Shown here: positions 32,632 through 40,794 of the stretch, piece by piece
Position numbering within the stretch: the stretch's first letter is position 1
How the letters are laid out: every line of letters starts with the position of its first letter
Source: Chloroflexi bacterium OLB13
GTDB taxonomy: Bacteria > Chloroflexota > Anaerolineae > Aggregatilineales > Phototrophicaceae
Length of the DNA stretch: 43,224 bases
Direction of reading: 5' to 3'
Assembly: GCA_001567485.1 (NCBI GenBank)
Contig: JZRA01000086.1
Span: 1 to 43,224, forward strand
Made by a program: the position numbers and the translations under genes
The notes under the pieces: model-generated
Seen by the model: the letters and a program-made list of their open reading frames with translations, nothing else
What the model was told of the DNA's origin: nothing
Database searches by the model: none

Positions 32632-35600
32632 CTAGCACTCGCTGTAGCCGCAGGTGAGGCACTTGCGGCAGCCTTCCGTCCGGATCAGCGAGATGGTGCG
32701 GCATGATGGACACATATCCGCGCCCATCAGCCGGTGTCCGTTAGTGTAGCCCTGCGGCTGCTCCCCTTCCGGCCCCTGCTCGAAAGCCAGCACCGGCGCA
32801 GGGTCGTCCTTCGGCTCTGTCCCGGCCCCTGTGACCGGCGGCAGCTTAACCGGGGCCGGTTCGCCGCCGGAGTCAGGGCCGAGCGGCAGGCTGAGCTGCG
32901 CGGGCTGCGGCACGTTGAAGAAGTGATCTTCTAACGCGCGCGCCACCGCGTCCGGCACCGACGTCACGCGGTTGGGGCCGAAACCGCTCACGCGCGCGCC
33001 GCCAATGTCACGCAGCTGCTCGATAATCAGGCGCAGCATCTCGCGCCGGTTGTGGGGATCGGTCGTGCGCAGTGACAGCGTGATCAGGCGGCCCAAGCCT
33101 TCAGCGTCGGCCTGTAGATCGCTGCCGGCCTTGCCCGGCGCTGTGATGAACACCTCGAACGGGCTGCCGTTCTCATCGACGTTCATGTTGACGTACGCGG
33201 TGCCAAACGGGGTGGCGACCTTAACCGTCACGCCGAACAGCTTGCTGGGGCGCGGATAGACGCGGTGCGGCGTCGTCACCTGCGTGACCGGCGTGGTCAG
33301 CGCGGCGAGCGCCTCGGCTTCAGGCGTGCTTTCGGCCTTGGCGCGCTTCTCCATCTCCTTCTCGGCGCGCTCGTCACCCTTGAGCATGAGCACCTGTTCG
33401 TCACGACTGCCGTCGCGGTAGATCGTGCCGCCTTTGCAACCCAGCTCGTACATCAACTTGTACAACTCGCTGACCTGCTCAACGGTGTACTCATTGGGGA
33501 CGTTGCACGTTTTGCTGATGGCCGAGTCGATCCAACGCTGGAACGCGGCCTGAACGCGCACATGCTCCTCCGGCGTCAAATCCATCGCCGTGGCGAAGTA
33601 CTCCGGCAAGTCCTTGTCGGTCTTGTCCGGGTTGGCGTCAAGCCACTGCTGGACAATGGGCACCTTTTCCTCGTGCAGGCCGAGACGGCTCTTGCGGTAA
33701 TACACCCAGCTAAAGAACGGTTCGATGCCGGTGCTGGTGTTGACGAGCGTGCCGGTCGTGCCGGTCGGCGCCTGCGTCAGCAGCGTGACATTGCGGATGC
33801 CGTGGGCGCGGATCTTCTCGCGCAGGGCTTCCGGCAGGGTCTGGATAAAGCCGGATTGCAGGAACTTTTCGGCGTCGAAGGCGGAGAACGCCCCCTTAAC
33901 CTTGGCGATCTCGACCGACTCATCGTAGGCATTTACGCAGATGAAGTTGTACAGCGTGTCGATGAACGCCTCGGATTCCGGGCTGCCATAGCGGACTTGC
34001 AGGTGGATCATCAGCTCGGCGATGCCCATCGTGCCAAGTCCGACGCGGCGCTCCATGCCCTGCACGCGCGCGTTCTCCTCAAAGAAGTAGGGCGTGCTGT
34101 CGATCACGTTGTCGAGGAAACGCACGGCGTAGCGCACAGCGTTGGCGAGATCGTCCCAGGCCACATCGTGGTTTTCGCCGTCGTAGAACTTGGCGAGATT
34201 GATCGCGCCGAGGTTGCAAACCGAGAACGCACCGAGTGGCTGCTCGCCGCACTGATGTGTAATAAGCCCGTTAACAACCACCGAATGGGTAACCGGCTCG
34301 GTTAAATCGTAGACGGCCTCTTCGCCATCCGGTGTAACGGACTCGACATGAACCATAAAGCGCTCGGCACGCGGGCCTACCTTGCAGTCGCTCAGGCGTT
34401 CGCGCAGCGACTGATTCTTGCGCTCAAGCAGGAAGCCGATCTCCTCTTGGAAGCGCACTACGTTCTGTTTCGCAATCGCGAGTTCGTGCTGTGCCTTGAC
34501 GTCATACAATTTCTGCCCACCATGGCCGTCTGGCATCATGCGCTGCTGTGCCTCACGGCGGTTGGCGTAGAGGCGAGTCACGATACCGAAGTTGGCAAGT
34601 AGAATTTGAACCTGTTCAAGCAGCGCCAAATGGCTTGATGCCAAACGCACCACGGTAGCCTTGTGGATAGTCTGCTGCACGCCGCCGTCGGCGGTGAAGA
34701 GCGCCTGCAAGAAGCCGCGCTGCATCTCTTCCGTGCCGCGGAATACAACCTCTGGCACTTGGAATTTGTCTTCGGTCAAGCCGTACTTCTCGGCCAGTTG
34801 ACGCAGGCGCTCGGACTGGACGCGAGCCTCGTCGCGGTCAGCGACTTCGACCACGCCGACCGGATACGTGCGGCCAGTACGCGATCCCACGCCCTGCACG
34901 ACGGTGTTGACGTATTCGGCGAACAGCGGCGCAAGCTCGCGCTTCTCGTCACCGAAGAACGACAGCACGGCGCGGTCGGCCTTGATCGTGCCATCACCGA
35001 CGAGCCAGCCCAACACACGGCCCAACTCAAGTGATCCATGCCGCCCGAACGTCCCCTTGCGGTTGAGGACATGCACCAGATCGCCCGGCCTGAGGTCGCG
35101 CAGTTCGACCCATCCGCGCGGGGTCATAAAGCGGTGATCGGCGGTCGCGCGCACGCTGTAGCCTTCGTCGGTCTCCAACTTGAACACCGGTTTGACGCCG
35201 GTCATAAACACGCGGCTGGCGGCCAACGAGCGCGATTCGATGCCGAATCGGCTGTCGACGGCGACGCCAATGTCGGTCTCGTCGTCCCACAAGTCGCGCG
35301 CCTTGACCAGACCTTCGGTGGTATGGACGCGGGTTTCTCCGGTGAAGCACGGGTTGGTGCTAATCAGCGGATTGAAATACCACGAGTTCGCCAGCTTGTT
35401 GCTGCGCTCGCGGAACCATACGCCGGGTTCGGCGCTGGCCCATGCGCTCTCGATGATGGCGTCCCAAATCTCGCGCGCCTTGACGGTCTTGTAGATGTGC
35501 GTCTTGCGGCCGGCTTCGAGCCACTTCTCAAGATTGCCGTCCCACTCGGTATCGTAGGCCGGGTCGGACGTGTCGGGGAACTGCAGCATCCAATCGCCAT

Positions 35601-38600
35601 CGACTTTGATCGCGTCCATCAGCTTGTCGCTCACACCGACGCTGATGTTGGCGTTGGTGATCTGGCCGGCCTGCCGCTTGCTGCTGATGAAGTTGAAGAC
35701 GTCTGGATGCCAATCGTTGAGGATCAACATCAAGGCCCCGCGCCGGCTGTTGGAGGTGTAGATTCCACTGCCCGCCAGCAGATGCACATCATCGACTTCA
35801 AAGTCGTACACATCGCACCGACCGATGGGCGTGATCGCCTCGATCATGTCGGGCATAACATTCATGCGTTCGCCCAATACGTCCGCAAGCGCGGTTTCGC
35901 CGGCCGTCGACAGCCGGGACTGGATAGCAGTGAGCTGACCGTGCGAGATACGCGCCGATACACCGTCATAAATGCGCTGGCGATACTGCGAGCGCGCGCC
36001 CAACGTTGTCCGTGCATCTGCCGGATATGTGTTGTACATATCGCGCTTCGAGGAGTCGATACCGCTGATTTTCTCGGCTGGTACGAACGCAGCAAAACGG
36101 GCCTTGAACTGCGCGCCAGTAACAATCAACCGATGGATCGGCCGCCAGCCTTGCGCATCGCGATCGGTCGTGCTGATGCGAGACACGATGCCATTGAAGG
36201 CCAACAACTGCTGCATGTCGCTCAAGACGGTGCGGCTGATGCTGTCGATTCCGAAACCGCCCTTCTTGCCACGGTTGCAGCCATCTGCGTCAAAGTAGCC
36301 AGCAATGAATGCACCCATCACGCTCGAAGGCGAACGGAAGATCGCTTCCGGAACCCGCGCTAATTCCGACTTGTCCTTCAGCAGTCCGTTGTCACGCAAC
36401 CACTCGATCAGCAAGCGGGAATACACGCCGAGGTTGACGACTGCGCCGTCGCCTTGTTCATGAACAGCGGTCAGCCCGAACTGGGTCTTGACGATGCGGT
36501 CGAGGCGTTCGCGGATCGACGGATGCGCATCGGCAGTCGCGAGTTTCAGTGCCTTCGGGGCCGACCATGTCACCTTTTTGCCGACGTGAACGTAGCCGTC
36601 TGCATGGAGGTAGCCGAGAAAATAGGCGATATCTTCAGTGAGATATGTCGGCAGCGTGACGTCGGTGTTGAGTGTCGTGCTCATGATCGAACGATCATAG
36701 GCAATGGGCTTCAGTGCAACGTATGCGCTTTCACTGCCCCCGCCGAGCAACAGCAGAATTTCATCACCGGGTTGCAAGTCAGACAACGGAACGGTCGTTA
36801 CGTCGCCGGCGCGCATGACTGCAACTTTGTGCTCTTGTGTGATTCGAAGCGAGAATCCGCGCTTAGTGCGCACTTCGTACAACGGTTTTTCGCCGTTGCG
36901 GAACCGCATCGTAATCGGACGCCACCCTTTATGAGTCTGGGCAAGGAACGTCTCGCCTGAGTCGATGCGGTCGGCCAGCTCACTCGCCGGGATCAAGCCC
37001 TTGTCAGTGGCAATACGCTCATCGGGGCCGAAACATCCGCCTTGCTCGATCAGGCCGGTGACGAAGCTGTACAGCGCGCCCCAGCTCACCGCGCCGGACG
37101 AGCGCCCGTTGACACCCTTCACGTACGCATGGCGCGGACGCAGTGACGAAATGTTGATCCCGACGCCGCCGCCGCGCGACATGATCTCGGTCATCTGCGA
37201 CAGCGTCTCCATGATCCCGCCGCGTGAGTCACGCGGGGACGGAATCACGTAGCAGTTCGACACCACGACACCGGCAGACACGAACGAGTGGTCGTCTTCG
37301 ACCTCGATATCCATCACCGTTCCGGTATAGACCGATGTGGTAATCGTCTCGATACGCACCCACTTCAGCCCGTCGTACTCGAGATGCGAACGGAATCCAC
37401 GGGTGTCAGGCGTAGAACGGTCGAAGAAGCGTTCATACAGGTCGCTTGCCTCGCCCAACCCGGCGGTCACGCGGAAAGCCTCGGTTCTTCCGTTCTCGAG
37501 GGTGTTCTCGAAAATCGAGAAGAAGTAGCCGAGGCGAAGCAGCAGCTGATGCACCTGTACGGCCAGCGTGCGGTTCGCCAGCAGCATCCCCACATTCTGT
37601 CCACTCGTGTATCCGTCAGCGCGGAACAGCCCGCGCAGAAGCGCCGTTATCAGAGGGTCAGGCTGGCGCATAAGGTCGGCGGGGATTGTCTTGCCGTGGC
37701 TGTAGCGACCGAACAGCTCAGCGAAGAACTCTCCGACCGGCATAACATTGACCCATAGATCGAGCCATCGGCCGTTGCTGCTCACCTTGATCGAGGGCGC
37801 AGCGCCGAACTTGTCTTCGATGATTGCCGCGATCACTTCGGCGTCGGCGTGTTCATCCAGCCCAAACACGATCTTGATACCTGAAGGGGTCTGGGTGTCC
37901 GTACGATGTGTGACACACCCATCGCCCAGCCATCGGCCAAACAGCTCCATCAACGGTTCGTCAATGACAAGCGCGTCGCGGACTGCCGCTGTCGGCTTTC
38001 CAATGACCGTCGTACCGTTGGGCGTCACACGTGGTTTGTTCAACCAACCGTCGCGGACTTCATACGTGCGGCCGGCGGGCCGGCCGGGGTAATCACCATG
38101 ACCGACGTAATCGGACACATGCAGCACATCCTGACCGCTAACGTCGCCGTCATGGGCCGCCGCGAGAAAATCGCCGACACGCAGTTCCTTGGCAGGAATC
38201 CACTGGGGTTCTTGGCTCAGACGCAGGCCATCGCGCGAACGATGCTTGTTCACGGACTCCGACCGGATCACCAACACCTTATGGTCGCCTGTCACGCGCA
38301 GGTCGTCGAACCCCAGCTTGCGCATTGAGAACGTGTACAGCGGTTCCTGCGTTTGCCGTTCGAACTTGTGCGTCACCTTGCGCAGACGATTGCGGTGGGT
38401 GACCACCCTATCACCCACCGATACGTCGGCGATCGGCCGGTAGCCGTCCGCCGTCAAGACTTCCTGTTCGGGCGGCATGCAGTTGTAGTAGGTAAGCTGT
38501 TGATCGGTGCCAGCGCCGGCCAAGATACGGCCGCCGGGGACGAACTTCCAGCCATCCAGCAGCCAGCGGAACTTCTTGGCCCACTCGGCTTTGGCCGCGT

Positions 38601-38919
38601 CCGTCGTTTCGATATCGGCGATGCCGCGCGCGACGCGATCCATCATCTGGCCGGGGTTGGTTTCCAGCGGCTTGTCGACGTGTTCGAGGTCGCGCGTGAC
38701 CGTCTCGCCGTCGAGCAGCTTGATCGTGACCGACGGCAGATCCATCGCCGTGACCGTTCCGACCTCGCGCTGGCCGGTCTTTGAATCGACCACGACGATC
38801 ACAGTATCACCGACACTTAAAGAAGCACGCGTCATATCTTTTAAGGCATAACGATCGAGGAAAATCTTGTATCCCAGATCGTGGAGTGTGTTTTTGTCGG
38901 CGGCGTTAGGATCGACCAT
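32632..38919 (-). CDS. nrdJ: class II ribonucleotide reductase NrdJ with three inteins
   Basis: Adenosylcobalamin-dependent ribonucleoside-diphosphate reductase, making dNTP precursors by thiyl-radical chemistry. The precursor is 2095 aa; removing three inteins leaves 891 aa. Extein blocks: an N-terminal ATP-cone-like and substrate region (1-146), NCYVIPSPRDSRGG, QGG-SRRGALML, NPCGEQPLGAFSVCNLG, and TQAPTGTTGTLVNTSTGIEP. The thiyl Cys and Glu of NxCxE are in NPCGEQ, and the redox pair is Cys556 with the Cys in SVCN. The C-terminus has two CxxC motifs (MCPSCRT, CLTCGYSEC), as in many NrdJ. ATG 38919 has AGGAG upstream. No partner small subunit is needed or seen. Confidence 0.96.
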   Translation of the reverse strand: MVDPNAADKNTLHDLGYKIFLDRYALKDMTRASLSVGDTVIVVVDSKTGQREVGTVTAMDLPSVTIKLLDGETVTRDLEHVDKPLETNPGQMMDRVARGIADIETTDAAKAEWAKKFRWLLDGWKFVPGGRILAGAGTDQQLTYYNCMPPEQEVLTADGYRPIADVSVGDRVVTHRNRLRKVTHKFERQTQEPLYTFSMRKLGFDDLRVTGDHKVLVIRSESVNKHRSRDGLRLSQEPQWIPAKELRVGDFLAAAHDGDVSGQDVLHVSDYVGHGDYPGRPAGRTYEVRDGWLNKPRVTPNGTTVIGKPTAAVRDALVIDEPLMELFGRWLGDGCVTHRTDTQTPSGIKIVFGLDEHADAEVIAAIIEDKFGAAPSIKVSSNGRWLDLWVNVMPVGEFFAELFGRYSHGKTIPADLMRQPDPLITALLRGLFRADGYTSGQNVGMLLANRTLAVQVHQLLLRLGYFFSIFENTLENGRTEAFRVTAGLGEASDLYERFFDRSTPDTRGFRSHLEYDGLKWVRIETITTSVYTGTVMDIEVEDDHSFVSAGVVVSNCYVIPSPRDSRGGIMETLSQMTEIMSRGGGVGINISSLRPRHAYVKGVNGRSSGAVSWGALYSFVTGLIEQGGCFGPDERIATDKGLIPASELADRIDSGETFLAQTHKGWRPITMRFRNGEKPLYEVRTKRGFSLRITQEHKVAVMRAGDVTTVPLSDLQPGDEILLLLGGGSESAYVALKPIAYDRSIMSTTLNTDVTLPTYLTEDIAYFLGYLHADGYVHVGKKVTWSAPKALKLATADAHPSIRERLDRIVKTQFGLTAVHEQGDGAVVNLGVYSRLLIEWLRDNGLLKDKSELARVPEAIFRSPSSVMGAFIAGYFDADGCNRGKKGGFGIDSISRTVLSDMQQLLAFNGIVSRISTTDRDAQGWRPIHRLIVTGAQFKARFAAFVPAEKISGIDSSKRDMYNTYPADARTTLGARSQYRQRIYDGVSARISHGQLTAIQSRLSTAGETALADVLGERMNVMPDMIEAITPIGRCDVYDFEVDDVHLLAGSGIYTSNSRRGALMLILNDWHPDVFNFISSKRQAGQITNANISVGVSDKLMDAIKVDGDWMLQFPDTSDPAYDTEWDGNLEKWLEAGRKTHIYKTVKAREIWDAIIESAWASAEPGVWFRERSNKLANSWYFNPLISTNPCFTGETRVHTTEGLVKARDLWDDETDIGVAVDSRFGIESRSLAASRVFMTGVKPVFKLETDEGYSVRATADHRFMTPRGWVELRDLRPGDLVHVLNRKGTFGRHGSLELGRVLGWLVGDGTIKADRAVLSFFGDEKRELAPLFAEYVNTVVQGVGSRTGRTYPVGVVEVADRDEARVQSERLRQLAEKYGLTEDKFQVPEVVFRGTEEMQRGFLQALFTADGGVQQTIHKATVVRLASSHLALLEQVQILLANFGIVTRLYANRREAQQRMMPDGHGGQKLYDVKAQHELAIAKQNVVRFQEEIGFLLERKNQSLRERLSDCKVGPRAERFMVHVESVTPDGEEAVYDLTEPVTHSVVVNGLITHQCGEQPLGAFSVCNLGAINLAKFYDGENHDVAWDDLANAVRYAVRFLDNVIDSTPYFFEENARVQGMERRVGLGTMGIAELMIHLQVRYGSPESEAFIDTLYNFICVNAYDESVEIAKVKGAFSAFDAEKFLQSGFIQTLPEALREKIRAHGIRNVTLLTQAPTGTTGTLVNTSTGIEPFFSWVYYRKSRLGLHEEKVPIVQQWLDANPDKTDKDLPEYFATAMDLTPEEHVRVQAAFQRWIDSAISKTCNVPNEYTVEQVSELYKLMYELGCKGGTIYRDGSRDEQVLMLKGDERAEKEMEKRAKAESTPEAEALAALTTPVTQVTTPHRVYPRPSKLFGVTVKVATPFGTAYVNMNVDENGSPFEVFITAPGKAGSDLQADAEGLGRLITLSLRTTDPHNRREMLRLIIEQLRDIGGARVSGFGPNRVTSVPDAVARALEDHFFNVPQPAQLSLPLGPDSGGEPAPVKLPPVTGAGTEPKDDPAPVLAFEQGPEGEQPQGYTNGHRLMGADMCPSCRTISLIRTEGCRKCLTCGYSEC
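34252..35349 (-). mobile_element. NrdJ intein 3 (residues 1191-1556)
   Basis: Intein of 366 aa that splits the NxCxE active-site motif, between NP and CGEQPL, so its +1 residue is the thiyl-radical Cys. It starts CFTGETRVHT, has the block B TxxH as TADH (1259-1262), and LAGLIDADG-type endonuclease motifs LGWLVGDG and LQALFTADG with both acidic residues. It ends GLITHQ: a terminal Gln in place of Asn, with the penultimate His kept. Splicing with terminal Gln is known in other inteins. Confidence 0.92.
35749..37035 (-). mobile_element. NrdJ intein 2 (residues 629-1057)
   Basis: Intein of 429 aa inserted between QGG and SRRGALM, +1 residue Ser. It starts CFGPDERIAT, has TQEH (694-697) as block B, and endonuclease motifs FLGYLHADG and FIAGYFDADG, both with intact Asp, so it may still home. 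It ends GSGIYTSN, so the penultimate residue is Ser, not the usual His. DNA of this intein shows no strong base-composition break from the exteins by eye. Confidence 0.92.
37255..38481 (-). mobile_element. NrdJ intein 1 (residues 147-555)
   Basis: Intein of 409 aa inserted in YYN-CYVIPSP, so the +1 residue is the redox-active Cys equivalent to Cys225 of E. coli NrdA. It starts CMPPEQEVLTADG, has TGDH (210-213) as block B, and endonuclease motifs LFGRWLGDG and LLRGLFRADG. It ends SAGVVVSN, with Ser in place of the penultimate His and terminal Asn kept. Confidence 0.92.
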
Positions 38920-39265
38920 GTGGAACCGTCTCCTGAGTTGTCGTCAGGCATGCCCGACGTGTTACAAATAACCAACAGAATCGCACTGTATCCCACCGCC
39001 GAGTAATAGACGGCGGCCACTCCGGAACATTCATTGCTGAGTCGGATCGTGTGGACAAATCAGCCCCATAAACAAGGGGGCTGAACCAGTGGGGTACATT
39101 CTGTTTATAGCATGAATCTGGAACACCTGTCCACTAGTTTTAAGGTTGTGTGGGGTTGGAAAAGCGTTAAGCAGATCGATGTTAATGATAGAATCCTGTT
39201 ACATTCGATTTTCTTATTGCGCGGTACGACACGACGGATCGGGACGAAGCGGCTGTGCCGGTTCT
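38920..39265. other. intergenic region upstream of nrdJ, no gene seen
   Basis: 346 bp, AT-richer than its neighbours, between nrdJ and marR. It contains a hairpin CAGCCCC/GGGGCTG at about 39062-39084 and T/A-rich DNA from 39100 to 39220. The open frames have no ribosome binding site. It should hold the nrdJ promoter and leader; I could not place an NrdR box with confidence. Confidence 0.5.
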
Positions 39266-39730
39266 CTACGGGGTTTCCGCGGAGTTTTCCCAATGGAGTC
39301 GTAGAGTGTCGGCGATTTGATTGAGCGTGTTCAACTGCTCTGGGGTGAGCGCATCGATCACCAAGCGTTTGACGAGTTGTTCATAGCACGCGCACGCCTC
39401 TGCTGCGAGCCGCCGGCCGGTGTCCGTGACACGGATGATGATGCTCCGATTATCCTCGCTGCATTCCTCACGCAGAAGCAGCCCTCGTGTTTCCATGCGG
39501 CGCAGTTGATGCGAAAGGCGGCCCTTCTCCCATGCCAGCTCGTGTCGCAGCGTTATCGCGCGCACGTATTCTGTGGGTGCTTGAGACAAGGCAGCCAAGA
39601 CCGCGTAGTCGGCTTCCGACAGGCCGGTGTGATGCGCAAGCTCGCGGCTTATCCGCGCGGATAAGTCAGCACAACTCTGCTGGTAATTTTCCCAAGCCGC
39701 ACGCTGAAAGTCGGTGATTGGAGGTTTCAT
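39266..39730 (-). CDS. MarR-family transcriptional regulator
   Basis: DNA-binding repressor-type regulator, 154 aa, winged helix-turn-helix. GLSEADYAVLAALSQAP leads into the recognition region LAWEKGRLSHQLRRMETRGLL and the wing SEDNRSIIIRVTDTG. It is divergent from the luciferase-like oxidoreductase gene and should bind the palindrome at 39753-39768. The ATG at 39730 is chosen: a TTGACA/TACACT promoter would start transcription at or within a base or two of it, so the mRNA is probably leaderless, which explains the lack of a ribosome binding site. The ligand is unknown. Confidence 0.9.
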   Translation of the reverse strand: MKPPITDFQRAAWENYQQSCADLSARISRELAHHTGLSEADYAVLAALSQAPTEYVRAITLRHELAWEKGRLSHQLRRMETRGLLLREECSEDNRSIIIRVTDTGRRLAAEACACYEQLVKRLVIDALTPEQLNTLNQIADTLRLHWENSAETP

Positions 39731-39737
39731 AAGGCTA

Positions 39738-39805
39738 AGTGTAGCCTTTAATGGTTGACGTGTCAACCAAATGCGGTATGATGGATCAATACGTCAACCA
39801 AATGG
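39738..39805. promoter_or_regulatory. divergent promoters sharing a MarR-type operator
   Basis: GGTTGAC (39753-39759) and GTCAACC (39762-39768) form a palindrome with a 2-bp centre. Minus strand: TTGACA (39761-39766), 17 bp, TACACT (39738-39743) drives marR. Plus strand: TTGACG (39755-39760), 16 bp, TATGAT (39777-39782) drives the oxidoreductase gene. A second half-site GTCAACCAAATG recurs at 39793-39804. Both -35 boxes lie inside the palindrome, so a bound dimer would shut off both genes. Confidence 0.8.
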
Positions 39806-39816
39806 GATCTAGCGCC

Positions 39817-40710
39817 ATGACCTATGGACATCCTCTGAAGTTTGGAACCTTCCTCACCCCGGTGAACAGCGCGCCGCAGCAGGTCGTGGCGCTTGCAAAG
39901 CACAGCGAAGACCTCGGCTATGACCTCGTTACGTTTCAAGATCATCCGTATCAGTCTGCCTTTCTCGACACATGGACGCTGATGACGTGGGTGGCCGCGA
40001 ACACGCAGCGCATCCATATCGCTCCCAATGTGATCAACCTGCCGCTGCGTTTGCCTTCTGTGTTGGCGCGTTCTGCCGCCAGCCTTGATTTGCTGTCCGG
40101 CGGGCGGTTCGACATGGCGATTGGCAGCGGCGTCTTCTGGGACGCTATCGCGGCGATGGGCGGGCGCAGGCTGGAACCCGGCGCGTCGGTTGATGCGCTG
40201 AGCGAGGCGATCGACATCCTGCGGCAGGTGTGGAACCCGGCTGACCGGAGCCATCTGCGAATCGATGGCAAGTATTATCAAGTCAACGGCATGAAGCGCG
40301 GCCCACAGCCCGCACACACGATTCCGATCTGGATCGGCGCTATTAAACCTCGTATGCTCCGCCTCGTCGGGCGTAAGGGCGATGGTTGGCTGCCATCTCT
40401 CGGCTACGTCAAGCCGAACGAGTTTGGCGCGGCGAACCAGATTATTGACGAGGCGGCGCGCCAAGCGGGGCGCGACCCACGCGAGATCACGCGGATGGTC
40501 AACATTGGCGGGCAGTTCTCGCCGGTGCGCGGCGGCTTCCTGAACGGCCCCAGCGCGCAGTGGGTGGATGACCTGCTTCCACTGGTTGTGAATGATGGGG
40601 TGAGCACGTTCATCCTGATGGCGGACGATCCGCGCGCGATGGAGACCTTCGCCACCGAAGTCGCGCCGGCGCTGCGTACAGCGGCAAGCCAAGCATTGAC
40701 CTCGGCGTAA
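39817..40710 (+). CDS. luciferase-like (LLM) flavin oxidoreductase
   Basis: Flavin- or F420-dependent oxidoreductase of the luciferase-like superfamily, 297 aa, TIM barrel. Family text: MTYGHPLKFGTFLTP at the N-terminus, LGYDLVTFQDHPYQSAFLDT, RIHIAPNVINLPLRLPSVL, LLSGGRFDMAIGSGVFWDAI, and IPIWIGAIKPRMLRLVGRKG followed by DGWLPSLG. The GSG segment after GRFDMAI is typical of the cofactor-binding loop. ATG 39817 matches the usual start; ATG 39802 is possible but both lack a strong Shine-Dalgarno. The gene is divergent from, and probably controlled by, marR. Substrate unknown. Confidence 0.9.
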   Translation: MTYGHPLKFGTFLTPVNSAPQQVVALAKHSEDLGYDLVTFQDHPYQSAFLDTWTLMTWVAANTQRIHIAPNVINLPLRLPSVLARSAASLDLLSGGRFDMAIGSGVFWDAIAAMGGRRLEPGASVDALSEAIDILRQVWNPADRSHLRIDGKYYQVNGMKRGPQPAHTIPIWIGAIKPRMLRLVGRKGDGWLPSLGYVKPNEFGAANQIIDEAARQAGRDPREITRMVNIGGQFSPVRGGFLNGPSAQWVDDLLPLVVNDGVSTFILMADDPRAMETFATEVAPALRTAASQALTSA

Positions 40711-40794
40711 CCCGTCAATCCGCCACAAGATTCGCGCCACGGCGCGCGACGCGGTAACGTCCGTGTTGGTCTCTGCTCACTCAGGGAACACGCG

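Noticed and set aside
35038..36363. 441-aa open frame opposite nrdJ
   Set aside because: Shadow of the intein-containing nrdJ; crosses intein boundaries with no domain text.
39112..39324. 70-aa open frame upstream of nrdJ
   Set aside because: No ribosome binding site, no recognisable text, and it overlaps the certain marR gene.
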